Shown here: positions 35,826 through 44,283 of the stretch, piece by piece
Position numbering within the stretch: position 1 is the stretch's first letter
How the letters are laid out: every line of letters begins with the position of its first letter
NCBI GenBank assembly: GCA_015493745.1
Contig: WGCN01000216.1
Location: 1-64,000, forward strand
DNA from: Calditrichales bacterium
Lineage (GTDB): Bacteria; Calditrichota; Calditrichia; Calditrichales; J004
DNA length: 64,000 bases
Reading direction: 5' to 3'
Notes under the pieces: model-generated
Database searches by the model: none
Told to the model about the DNA's origin: nothing
The model's input: only the letters and a program-made list of their open reading frames with translations
Program-made: the position numbers and the translations under genes

Positions 35826-36617
35826 ATGAATCCATTTCTACAGTTTGTATCACATTTCAGGCAGGCCCTGTTGTTGTGGCTTTACATCGTGCTCTCATTT
35901 TTACTGATCCTGTCCAGTGAAAGCAGAGTGGCCGAGGGACTGCGTTCCACCAGCCTGCATTTGATCGGTACATTGGATGAAATGGCTTCTTCGGTTGGCA
36001 ATTATTTCTATTTAAGCGAGGAAAACCGGCAACTGCGTAAAGAGAATACACGCCTGGCCTATGAGAATTTTCAATTGCAGGACGCCCTGCTGGAAAACAT
36101 CCGCCTACGTAAAATCCTGCGGTTTTCCTACAGTGTGGATTATGATCTTTTACCGGCCAAGGTAGTGGGCTTCAGTCCGCAAAGCCAGATAACGGGCCTG
36201 CTGCTTTCATCGGACAATATGCAATCGATAAAAAAAAACAGCGCCGTGATGACCGCCGACGGCCTGGTAGGTAAAATTGTAAAACTCAGCGGCCGGTTTG
36301 CCATTGCCCAAATCCTTTTTGATGCCAATATCCGTGTAAGCGCCCGCGTGCAGCGTAACCGTGAACTGGGTCTCATCAAATGGGATGGTGCCAGGGGCCT
36401 GTTGTTGGATCAGGTGGCCAATACGGTGCGGATCGAGGTGGGTGATGTGGTTTATACCTCGGGGATGAGTCAAATATATCCCCCCAATATAAAGATCGGT
36501 GTGGTCAGTGAGGTACAGGAACAGGAAAATGTACTTTTTCAGCGTATCCGGGTTATCCCCAGTGTAAACTTTGACGCTTTGGACGAAGTGCTTATCTACA
36601 GGGAGATGCCCCGGTGA
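35826..36617 (+). CDS. mreC: Rod-shape protein MreC
   Basis: 263 residues. One membrane helix (about 14-30) is followed by a coiled coil (about 60-90, EENRQLRKENTRLAYENFQL) and a beta-rich periplasmic part with VVGFSPQSQITGLLL, MTADGLVGKIVKLSG and DVVYTSGMSQIYPP, all typical. MreC links MreB inside the cell to the penicillin-binding protein outside. Its stop overlaps the GTG start of mreD by four bases. Confidence 0.94.
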   Translation: MNPFLQFVSHFRQALLLWLYIVLSFLLILSSESRVAEGLRSTSLHLIGTLDEMASSVGNYFYLSEENRQLRKENTRLAYENFQLQDALLENIRLRKILRFSYSVDYDLLPAKVVGFSPQSQITGLLLSSDNMQSIKKNSAVMTADGLVGKIVKLSGRFAIAQILFDANIRVSARVQRNRELGLIKWDGARGLLLDQVANTVRIEVGDVVYTSGMSQIYPPNIKIGVVSEVQEQENVLFQRIRVIPSVNFDALDEVLIYREMPR

Positions 36618-37105
36618 ATCAGGAAATCCGCTATGCGTTAATAATCGGTACGCTGTACGGTCTGGGCGCCATACTTCTGCAAAGCCTGTTGGTTCCCTTT
36701 ATTGAAATTTCGGTAAGCCGGCCCGACCTGGTTTTGGTGATGGTTTTACTTTTGGCGCGCCGTTTCGGCAGCACTTCCGGAAGTACCATCGGTTTTGTTT
36801 TGGGAATCATACAAGACGCGGTAACGGCCATGCCCATAGGTCTGTCTGCCCTGCCCAAGGCGATAGCCGGTTACAGCGCCGGTAAAATGAGCCTGTTTAA
36901 ATTTGAAGGCCCGTTTGCCTATTTGTGGTATATCCTTTTTATTTTCATCCATGAATTTATTTATTACTGGCTGATGCATTACAAGATGGATGCTTCATTT
37001 TCATTTTTAATATACTCCCGTGTTTTTCCTAACACGATATACACTTCCGCCATGCTCTGGGTTGTCAATCTGTTTACCGCCAAGTCCCTGGCCAGAGAGA
37101 TATGA
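36614..37105 (+). CDS. mreD: Rod-shape protein MreD
   Basis: 163 residues with five hydrophobic helices, matching MreD in size and position. Useful markers are RPDLVLVMVLLLARRFG and GFVLGIIQDAV. It starts with GTG at 36614, overlapping mreC, and ends overlapping the mrdA ATG. The family is poorly conserved in sequence, so the call leans partly on context. Confidence 0.92.
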   Translation: MNQEIRYALIIGTLYGLGAILLQSLLVPFIEISVSRPDLVLVMVLLLARRFGSTSGSTIGFVLGIIQDAVTAMPIGLSALPKAIAGYSAGKMSLFKFEGPFAYLWYILFIFIHEFIYYWLMHYKMDASFSFLIYSRVFPNTIYTSAMLWVVNLFTAKSLAREI

Positions 37106-38973
37106 GTTCTTATTTTTCCGGCGATCGCATGATTAAAAAAAATATATTAACCGTATTAATCATTTTTTTCTTTGCTGTGTTGTGGCTGGGCTTTTTTAAC
37201 CTGCAGGTCGTTAAGCAGGATACCTATCTGCAAAAGTCGCTCAGCAACAGCGTGCGTAAGGATGTGCGTTTGCCGGTGCGCGGGCTTATCCGGGATCGAA
37301 CGGGACGCATACTTGTGGACAACACGGCCGCCTATGCCGTGGCGGTCATCCCCAAGGTTGTTAAACCCCCGGTTCTGGACACGGTGATCACCTTTTTAAA
37401 TTTGAACAAGAAGAAGGTTCTTAAAAAGATCAGACGCCGCGCCGGTTTTCGTCCGGTAACCATTGCCCGGGATGTTGACCGGAAGAAGTTAATCTATCTT
37501 GAAGAAAACCGGCTGCATTTTCCCGGTGTTATTACCCAACTGGAGCCCAAACGGTTTTACCGTGACTCGGTGAACTCTCCGCATCTGTTTGGCGCCATCG
37601 GTGAGGTGAGCGTGGAAGACCAGAAACGCAATCCCTTTTATGAAAATGGCGAGCTTATAGGAAAATCCGCCCTGGAAAAAGAGTATGATGCCGAATTGCG
37701 CGGCGTGGCCGGTGTTGAATACAAGATGGTGGATGCTTCCGGACAGGAGCTGGGATATTTAAACAGTGAGTTCAACGTGGAGCCGCAACATGGCAGCGAT
37801 ATCTACCTGACGATGGATTACAACATGCAGGCCTTTGCCGAATCCCTGATGACGGGGATGCGGGGTTCCCTGGTGGCTCTGGATGTCCGTAACGGCGGTA
37901 TACTGGCCATGGTCAGCAAACCCGATTATGATCCGCGCCTGCTGGCCGGGAAAATAGATACCAAAACATGGAACCGGCTGCTCAACGATGATGGCCATCC
38001 GCTCTATAGCCGCGCCATACAAAGCGTTTATCCTCCGGGTTCCACTTACAAAATCGTTACCGCCCTGGCGGCCCTGCAGGAGAAGATAATCACACCGCAA
38101 TGGAAGGTCTTTTGTCCGGGATACTTTAAACTGGGCCGGCGCACCATACGCTGCTGGAATGCCGGAGGGCATGGTGAAGTGGATTTGTATGGCGCCATAC
38201 GCGGCTCCTGCAATGTCTATTTTTATAAACTGGGTCTGAAGATCGGTCTTGATGTTTGGGAGAAATACAGTAAGCTGTTTGCTTTTGGCAAAAAAACCGG
38301 TATCGACCTGCCGAATGAGTCCAGCGGACTGGTACCCAGTACCGCCTATTTTAATCATCGCTACGGAAAAAACGGCTGGACAAGAGGCAACCTGGCCAAT
38401 CTGGCCATCGGACAGGGAGAATTGCTGGTAACACCACTGCAAATGGCCCAGTTTGCCATGATTCTGGCCAACCGGGGAAGTTATTACCGTCCTCATCTCC
38501 TGGATCATACCTATAATTTTGCCGATAAGTCGGTTTCGTACTATCCGGTGGAACCCCATTATGTTCAGGGGATTTCCAATGAGAACTATGATGTGGTGCT
38601 GGAGGGTATGCGCCGGGTGATGGATGGCGGCACGGGATGGCGCGGCAAGGTCCCCGGGATTGAAATGGCCGGAAAAACAGGTACGGCACAGAACCCGCAT
38701 GGCGAGCCCCATGCCTGGTTTATCACCTTTGCTCCGTATAAAATCCCGGAAGTGGCCCTGGCGGTTATTATTGAAAACGGCGGCGGCGGCGGAGCCAATG
38801 CGGCGCCGGTGGCCCGTATGTTTCTGGAAAAGTATTTCTTCAACCGTCTTATTCCACGGCCGGCGCCCAAAAAGAAAGTTGAAGAAGAACTGGCCCCCAT
38901 AGACAGCCTTATATTGCCGGTGGAGATACCGACTCCCATTTTGATGGTACCAAGCATGGAGGATAGTTTATAG
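37102..38973 (+). CDS. mrdA: Penicillin-binding protein 2 (elongation transpeptidase)
   Basis: 623 residues. One N-terminal membrane helix (about 14-32) is followed by the PBP dimerisation region (RGLIRDRTGRILVDNTAAYA) and the transpeptidase domain with nucleophile S314 (GSTYK), the second motif SCN (GSCNVYFY) and KTG (AGKTGTAQNP). The enzyme cross-links peptidoglycan during side-wall growth together with RodA, encoded next. The C-terminal tail after the catalytic domain is proline-rich and charged. Confidence 0.96.
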   Translation: MSSYFSGDRMIKKNILTVLIIFFFAVLWLGFFNLQVVKQDTYLQKSLSNSVRKDVRLPVRGLIRDRTGRILVDNTAAYAVAVIPKVVKPPVLDTVITFLNLNKKKVLKKIRRRAGFRPVTIARDVDRKKLIYLEENRLHFPGVITQLEPKRFYRDSVNSPHLFGAIGEVSVEDQKRNPFYENGELIGKSALEKEYDAELRGVAGVEYKMVDASGQELGYLNSEFNVEPQHGSDIYLTMDYNMQAFAESLMTGMRGSLVALDVRNGGILAMVSKPDYDPRLLAGKIDTKTWNRLLNDDGHPLYSRAIQSVYPPGSTYKIVTALAALQEKIITPQWKVFCPGYFKLGRRTIRCWNAGGHGEVDLYGAIRGSCNVYFYKLGLKIGLDVWEKYSKLFAFGKKTGIDLPNESSGLVPSTAYFNHRYGKNGWTRGNLANLAIGQGELLVTPLQMAQFAMILANRGSYYRPHLLDHTYNFADKSVSYYPVEPHYVQGISNENYDVVLEGMRRVMDGGTGWRGKVPGIEMAGKTGTAQNPHGEPHAWFITFAPYKIPEVALAVIIENGGGGGANAAPVARMFLEKYFFNRLIPRPAPKKKVEEELAPIDSLILPVEIPTPILMVPSMEDSL

Positions 38974-38977
38974 CCTT

Positions 38978-40183
38978 ATGCGTTTAAAGATCGATTATAA
39001 TATTGCCATATTGGTGGCCTTGTTGCTTACAATCGGCCTGATCGCGGTATACAGTGCCACAAGTTCCGGTTCGGGTGAAAGTCTCTATTTTCAGCGGCAG
39101 GTAATGTATGCGGTTACCGGCTTTTTAATAATGTTGATAATGCCTTATGTTTCTTTCCGTTTTATCGAGCGGGCTTCGTATCTGTTTTATGCCCTTGCCA
39201 TATTGATGCTGGTACTGGTTTCCGTGATCGGGGTAAAGGGTTTCGGCGCGGAACGCTGGCTGGCAGTGGGACCGGTAAAAATCCAGCCCTCGGAGTTTGC
39301 AAAAATGGCCACGGTCATGGCCGTGGCCCGGTATCTTTCCGATCGCGGTGTGAATGTAAACCGGCTGAAGGCTTTTTTTACGGTTACGGTCATCATTATG
39401 GTTCCCTTTCTGCTGATCATTAAACAACCCGATCTGGGGACGTCTCTGGTTTTTCTGGCGCTTTATCTGCCCTTGCTGTTCTGGGCCGGACTAAACGGGT
39501 TTGCGCTTTTTTTAATTATTTCCCCGGTCATAACCGTGCTCACATCTTTTAATAACTGGGTTTTGTTAGTTTGGCTCATCTTAATCTCAGGATTTTTATA
39601 TTTCAGCCGAAAAAAATGGTTGATTCTCATAACGATTGTCAGTGTGCATGTGGGGATTGGTTTTGCCACGCCCTATATGTGGGATCAGTTGCATGATTAT
39701 CAGAAAAACCGAATAGAAACATTTCTAAACCCGGAACACGATCCGCGCGGCGCCGGATATCAGATTATCCAAAGTCAGGTGGCTATCGGATCGGGCGGCG
39801 TTTGGGGAAAAGGATTTTTGAACGGTACGCAGACCCATTTAAAGTTTCTGCCGGCCCAACATACCGATTTTATATTTTCGGTCATAGCCGAAGAATGGGG
39901 ACTGGTTGGCGTCACGGCCGTGCTTTTACTGTTTCTGATATTGCTCATCTATCTGATCGGCCTGGCGTCAACGGTTAAATCCCGTTTTGCCAGTATGACC
40001 CTGGTGGGAGTGACGGCGATATTGTTCTTTCATATTTTTGTTAACATTGGTATGACGGTCGGGGTGGCTCCCGTAACGGGCCTGCCCCTGCCCCTGATCA
40101 GCTACGGGGGGTCTTTTTTACTATCCACTATGCTGATGCTGGGAATTGTCCAAAATTTATCATACAACCGTTATCAGATGTAA
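38978..40183 (+). CDS. rodA: Peptidoglycan glycosyltransferase RodA
   Basis: 401 residues, a multi-helix SEDS protein. Family landmarks are GFGAERWLAVGPVKIQPSEF, KQPDLGTSLVFLAL, the extracellular HDPRGAGYQIIQSQVAIGSG with KFLPAQHTDFIFSVIAEEWG, and TGLPLPLISYGGS near the end. RodA polymerises lipid II glycan strands and pairs with PBP2. It starts 4 bases after mrdA and is the last of the core rod-shape genes. Confidence 0.96.
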   Translation: MRLKIDYNIAILVALLLTIGLIAVYSATSSGSGESLYFQRQVMYAVTGFLIMLIMPYVSFRFIERASYLFYALAILMLVLVSVIGVKGFGAERWLAVGPVKIQPSEFAKMATVMAVARYLSDRGVNVNRLKAFFTVTVIIMVPFLLIIKQPDLGTSLVFLALYLPLLFWAGLNGFALFLIISPVITVLTSFNNWVLLVWLILISGFLYFSRKKWLILITIVSVHVGIGFATPYMWDQLHDYQKNRIETFLNPEHDPRGAGYQIIQSQVAIGSGGVWGKGFLNGTQTHLKFLPAQHTDFIFSVIAEEWGLVGVTAVLLLFLILLIYLIGLASTVKSRFASMTLVGVTAILFFHIFVNIGMTVGVAPVTGLPLPLISYGGSFLLSTMLMLGIVQNLSYNRYQM

Positions 40184-40272
40184 CTGCTTAATAATATTTG
40201 AATTATTATATTGATTTATGTATTGTGTTTTATAATTTTCAATAGCACATGCTATAGGAGGCAAAAGTAAAA

Positions 40273-41124
40273 ATGAAACTATTTTCCAAGATATTAATGT
40301 TGTTTGTACTGGCATTTTTTTCAATACAATGCGCCGGTTCCGCCGACCAGATGGATGATGAAGGTGAATACACCGATGAGGAGCAGCAACAAAAGGAGCT
40401 CGATGATATCGAAGCTCTTCTGGGTATCTCACCGTCTGACCAGGACAGCAACGCCGATCAGCCGCAAACGGTAGAGGAGACGCCCCGTCAAAATACCCCC
40501 CCGGCGGATGATACGGAAAAGCTCGATCTGCTGGATACCAATGAATCCATACCCGCCGATCAGGGGGGGGCCGCCCTGAGCAGCATGGAAAAGAAAAAGC
40601 TGGAAAAAGAGATCAAAAAGCTGAAAAAGCAGCTAAAGCAAAAAGATAAAACCATTTCCAACCTAAGTGCCGAACTGACGGTTAAAGAGGAACAGCTCAG
40701 TAAAAAGAGCAGCTATTCTCCGATGACGATGGGGGCCGTGGGCGATGTTTCCATGGATGAGTATCAGCAACGCTATGATGAAGCACGCCAGGCTTTTGAA
40801 AGCCGGAATTATCAACAGGCGATACAGTTGTTTGAGTCCCTGCTGGCGGCGAGCAGCACACATCCCCTGGCCGACAATGCCCAATACTGGATCGGCGAAA
40901 GCCAGTTTATGCTGCGCCAGTATGATGCGGCCATAATCTCCTTTGAGAAAGTCTTTACCTTCAGTAATTCCAATAAAAACGCCGACGCCCAGTATAAACT
41001 GGGATTATGCTATATGCTTAAAGGGGATAAAACAAAGGCACGCGATGAGTTTAACCGCCTTATTGAAGAATACCCGAAAAGTAACTATGTCGGAGCCGCC
41101 AAACGCAAACTGGCCCGGCTGTAA
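40273..41124 (+). CDS. Lipoprotein with coiled coil and TPR domain (CpoB/YbgF-like)
   Basis: 283 residues. A signal peptide ends in a lipobox, SIQC (Cys at residue 19 or so). Next is an acidic, low-complexity linker (25-105), a lysine-rich coiled coil (about 108-140) and a C-terminal TPR domain (160-283: FESRNYQQAIQLFESLLA, YWIGESQFMLRQYDAAIISF, YKLGLCYMLKGDKTKARDEF). This layout matches CpoB/YbgF proteins that coordinate cell wall synthesis with outer membrane constriction; here it follows rodA. AGGAGG lies rather far (12 bases) before the ATG. Confidence 0.85.
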   Translation: MKLFSKILMLFVLAFFSIQCAGSADQMDDEGEYTDEEQQQKELDDIEALLGISPSDQDSNADQPQTVEETPRQNTPPADDTEKLDLLDTNESIPADQGGAALSSMEKKKLEKEIKKLKKQLKQKDKTISNLSAELTVKEEQLSKKSSYSPMTMGAVGDVSMDEYQQRYDEARQAFESRNYQQAIQLFESLLAASSTHPLADNAQYWIGESQFMLRQYDAAIISFEKVFTFSNSNKNADAQYKLGLCYMLKGDKTKARDEFNRLIEEYPKSNYVGAAKRKLARL

Positions 41125-41144
41125 AGCCAGGCGCTTTGCCGGGG

Positions 41145-41366
41145 CTAGTGGTTAAGCAGAGTTTCTATACGTTCCAGGGAATAGGATCTTTCATAAAGAT
41201 CGATTATCCTGTTTAAACGGCGAAAGGCATAGGGTGTAAGCTTTTGCCCTTTTCCGTCTTTAACCGGTACGATCCATCCCCGGTTAATGAACTTGGCGAC
41301 CAAATCCTGACTTACGGCCAGTTGATCCGCGGCTTCATTTAAGGTATACAGGTTCTGTGATTCCAT
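41145..41366 (-). CDS. Small MerR-type helix-turn-helix protein
   Basis: 73 residues from the second of two ATGs (41366), which has the better spacing to GGGAGG. The sequence LYTLNEAADQLAVSQDLVAKFINRG is an excisionase/MerR-like winged helix-turn-helix, followed by a short helix (RRLNRIIDLYERSYSLERIE). It lacks an effector domain. Such small proteins act as DNA-binding regulators or excisionases; no integrase is nearby. Its target is unknown. Confidence 0.7.
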   Translation of the reverse strand: MESQNLYTLNEAADQLAVSQDLVAKFINRGWIVPVKDGKGQKLTPYAFRRLNRIIDLYERSYSLERIETLLNH

Positions 41367-41471
41367 CATTTCCTCCCGTGATTTGATGGTTTATTATAAC
41401 TATCGGAGGGGCACCGTCCCCTTTTAATAAAAAGTTGCTGAATCTGAAAAAATCAACTTTACCGAAATATA

Positions 41472-41506
41472 AAAACCCCCGTGGAGACTATCTCCGCAGG
41501 GGTTTT
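41472..41506 (-). terminator. Intrinsic terminator after mrp
   Basis: AAAACCCCCGTGGAGA pairs with TCTCCGCAGGGGTTTT around CTA, with one mismatch near the middle. On the minus strand it is followed by TTTTTATATTT and lies about 30 bases after the mrp stop. Confidence 0.8.
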
Positions 41507-41537
41507 GTTTTTTGCGCGCCCGCTGATCAGTTTTCGA

Positions 41538-42578
41538 TCATTGACCGGTCAGGCTGGATTTAATTTTTTGGGCAATTTCCATAAAGGCCTGGCTTTGGGG
41601 GCTGGTGGCATCGGCGGCAACCACCGGTTCACCCTTGTCCCCGCCGATCCTTATTTCGGCATCAAGGGGAATTTCCCCCAAAAGATCGGTTCCGATACGC
41701 TTGCACTCCCTGTCCACGCCACCATGGGCAAAAATATCACTACGGCCGCCGCAGTGCGGGCAGACAAAATAACTCATGTTCTCGATAATGCCCATGATCG
41801 GTACGTTCACCTTGCGGAACATCTGTACTCCCTTTACGGCATCCAGCAGGGCCACATCCTGGGGGGTGGAAACGATAACGGCGCCATCCAGGGCCACGCT
41901 TTGGGAGAGCGTAAGTTGTGCGTCTCCGGTTCCGGGAGGCATATCGAACAGAATAACATCAAGACCATCCCAGTCCACATCGGTCATAAGCTGTTGCAGG
42001 GCCCGCGTAACCAGCGCGCCGCGCCAAATTACCGGATCATTGGAGTCCACCAAAAAACCCAGGGACATCAGCTTTACGCCGTATTTTTCTATGGGAATCA
42101 GGCGCTTGCCGTCAAAAGCGGGTTGCTCTTCCACGCCAAGCATCAACGGAATGCTGGGGCCGTAAATATCGGCGTCAAGCAGTCCGACCTTCATGCCCTG
42201 TTTGGCCAGGGCTACCGCCAGGTTGACGGCCACGGTGGATTTTCCCACGCCGCCCTTGCCGCTGGCCACGGCGATCTTATACTTAACATTGTTCAGATAA
42301 CTCATTTGTTGCGGGGCCTGCTGGGCCGGCTTTGCTTCCTGAATTGTAATTTTAGGATCGATGGTCACTCCCGGATAGGCGGTGCTCAATACTTCCTGAA
42401 CCTCCCGGGTCAAAGTGTCGACCACCTTGGAATCCTGGGTTTTTAATACCAGAACCACGGTGATCTTGGTATCGGTAACCACAATGTCGTTTACAATGCC
42501 GAAGGAAACGATATCCCGGCTGAACCCGGGGTAATTTATCTGTTTTAATTTTTCGGTAACTTCTTGCTGAGTAGGCAT
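41538..42578 (-). CDS. Mrp/ApbC-type iron-sulfur cluster carrier ATPase
   Basis: 346 residues. The N-terminal DUF59/MIP18-like domain (1-90) is followed by a P-loop domain with the deviant Walker A ASGKGGVGKST, LLDADIYGPSIPLML, DMPPGTGDAQLTL and the metal-binding pair FVCPHCGG (CPHC). The protein binds and transfers Fe-S clusters to apo-enzymes in the cytosol. It is the only Fe-S assembly gene in the window. Confidence 0.95.
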   Translation of the reverse strand: MPTQQEVTEKLKQINYPGFSRDIVSFGIVNDIVVTDTKITVVLVLKTQDSKVVDTLTREVQEVLSTAYPGVTIDPKITIQEAKPAQQAPQQMSYLNNVKYKIAVASGKGGVGKSTVAVNLAVALAKQGMKVGLLDADIYGPSIPLMLGVEEQPAFDGKRLIPIEKYGVKLMSLGFLVDSNDPVIWRGALVTRALQQLMTDVDWDGLDVILFDMPPGTGDAQLTLSQSVALDGAVIVSTPQDVALLDAVKGVQMFRKVNVPIMGIIENMSYFVCPHCGGRSDIFAHGGVDRECKRIGTDLLGEIPLDAEIRIGGDKGEPVVAADATSPQSQAFMEIAQKIKSSLTGQ

Positions 42579-42605
42579 AACAGAGACTCCTTTATGATAA
42601 AAAAA

Positions 42606-42635
42606 AATGCCTGACAGGTATTCCCGTCAAGCATT
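42606..42635 (-). terminator. Intrinsic terminator after the 42660 gene
   Basis: On the minus strand AATGCTTGACGGG and CCTGTCAGGCATT form an imperfect stem around a short loop, followed by a long T-run (42598-42607 as A). It separates the unknown gene from mrp. Confidence 0.65.
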
Positions 42636-42659
42636 GAATGTTTTTTAGACGAAGATGGA

Positions 42660-43322
42660 TCAGATGACCACTTCCAGATCGAGGATGTTGTCCCGGTCCA
42701 GGTTCAATTCAATTTCCTTGGGAATATCCAGTTCGATATCATTGATCAAATTTAGATGCACTTTAAAGGTTTTGGTTTCCAGGTTTTTTTCGATCAGCTT
42801 GCCCGAGCCATTAATAACACCACCCTTATTACGGTCATAATAACTGATAAGGATGGACTCGTTTAAATCCAGGGCGTCAAGTATTTCCAGAAGCTCTCCC
42901 TGATCCTTGGGTTCGAGGATCATTTCATCCACATCTTCCTCAACGCTCTTGATATCACCGTCGGTAAAGTAAAAGTCAATAGTGCCGCCGCCCCCTTTAA
43001 CAAAAACAAGTTTGTCATCGAGGTCTTCCTTGATATTGCGCTCCAGATTTACCACACGTCCCGTAAAGTATTCATCACGGATATCGACAATTTGAACGGT
43101 AATCGGTTTGTTTTCCGGTGTGCCGTCATATTCCACGCGGGTAATGTTAACCTTTTTTCCTTGTCCTATTTCCTTGATGACTTCCTTTAGCTTTTCCGGT
43201 GTCATGGCTCCGGGGCGAATATTGACTTTCTTCTTGGATTTAAAAAGATTAAAAAAGCTTTTCGCGGAGATGCGTTCTCCTAAAAAAGAAATCCGGGTCT
43301 GATTTTTATAGTATGCCTGCAT
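42660..43322 (-). CDS. Cytoplasmic protein of unknown function
   Basis: 220 residues, acidic overall, without signal peptide or membrane helix. Residues 1-35 are basic and could bind nucleic acid or membrane. The rest alternates short beta strands and charged turns, with a KGGGGTIDFYF segment near residue 110 and a second region of similar character (residues 140-220). The two halves could be repeats of one small beta domain, but I could not confirm this. No family was recognised. Confidence 0.6.
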   Translation of the reverse strand: MQAYYKNQTRISFLGERISAKSFFNLFKSKKKVNIRPGAMTPEKLKEVIKEIGQGKKVNITRVEYDGTPENKPITVQIVDIRDEYFTGRVVNLERNIKEDLDDKLVFVKGGGGTIDFYFTDGDIKSVEEDVDEMILEPKDQGELLEILDALDLNESILISYYDRNKGGVINGSGKLIEKNLETKTFKVHLNLINDIELDIPKEIELNLDRDNILDLEVVI

Positions 43323-43502
43323 TAAGCCCTCCGATATTCACAGTGCAAATGTAAAAATAGACATACGCGGCTTTAAAATCAATAAACTTCTTTCAACGGA
43401 AGTTTTGTTTTTTGTATATATGGAATGTTTCTATTACTTTAACATAAGATTTGGAAATCCGCCGATCGCGCTTTGCTATTAAACTTTCAAAGAGGAGGGA
43501 TT

Positions 43503-44084
43503 GTGGCTTTTACCTTACAGCCGGGATCGACAGCGCCCGCGTTTTCCTTGCCGGCAACAGATGGTAAAATTTACCGTCTGTCTGATTTTTCCGCCAACCC
43601 GCTGCTGGTTGTTTTTTTTACCTGTAATCACTGCCCCTATGTTATCAACTCCGATGAGATTACCCGCCGCACAGCAGAGGACTTTGCCCCCCGGGGGGTG
43701 CGTTTCGTCGGCATCAACTCCAACAGTAAAAACACCAATGCCGATGATGATTTTGAACATATGGTGGCGCGCATGGAAAAATACCGCTTTCCCTGGCTTT
43801 ACCTTTACGATGAATCCCAGCAGGTGGCCCGGGCCTACGGCGCCCTGAGAACGCCGCACTTTTATGTTTTTAACGAACAGCGAAAACTCATCTACACCGG
43901 CCGGGCCGTGGATAATCCCCGTGAACCCTCTAAAATAAAACAGCATGACCTGCAGCGGGCCCTGGATGAATATCTTTCGACGGGACAGGTTTCGGTTCCG
44001 GTAACCAACCCCGTCGGTTGTAATGTAAAATGGGAAGGGCAGGACAAAAACTGGATGCCCCCGGAGGCGTGCGACCTGCTGTAA
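43503..44084 (+). CDS. Thioredoxin-like redoxin (AhpC/TSA fold)
   Basis: 193 residues from GTG at 43503, chosen because GAGGAGG lies directly upstream; the longer frame puts that site inside the gene. The fold begins [19 protein letters not shown] and has the active site FTCNHCPYV (CNHC). Later landmarks are [11 protein letters not shown] and [12 protein letters not shown]. This is the cytoplasmic redoxin type common in many bacteria, often close to 190 residues, with a final Cys-containing segment (NPVGCNVKW). There is no signal peptide, so it is separate from the envelope thioredoxins at 14-17.6 kb. The substrate is unknown. Confidence 0.88.
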   Translation: MAFTLQPGSTAPAFSLPATDGKIYRLSDFSANPLLVVFFTCNHCPYVINSDEITRRTAEDFAPRGVRFVGINSNSKNTNADDDFEHMVARMEKYRFPWLYLYDESQQVARAYGALRTPHFYVFNEQRKLIYTGRAVDNPREPSKIKQHDLQRALDEYLSTGQVSVPVTNPVGCNVKWEGQDKNWMPPEACDLL

Positions 44085-44283
44085 CCGCTGAAAAAACAGC
44101 GCCCCGGCCCATTGTTAACATAATCTGTGAGCGGGTATTCTTTTAAGTGATAACTTTCCGCATAACCGTTTTATTTTTAACGGCGCTATAATTATATTTG
44201 CAACATCTTTCCGGCTCCAGCGTACCTCGGAAAGTTTCATTGTTTATTATCATCAACCCAACCCCTATTTATGGAGGAGAACC

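Noticed and set aside
41145-41366. Sign of an integrated element from the excisionase-like protein
   Set aside because: No integrase, attachment-site repeats or change in gene content flank it, so it is more simply a small MerR-type regulator.
41481-42446. A 321-codon open frame on the plus strand
   Set aside because: It is antisense to the Mrp ATPase gene and crosses the terminator at 41472-41506.
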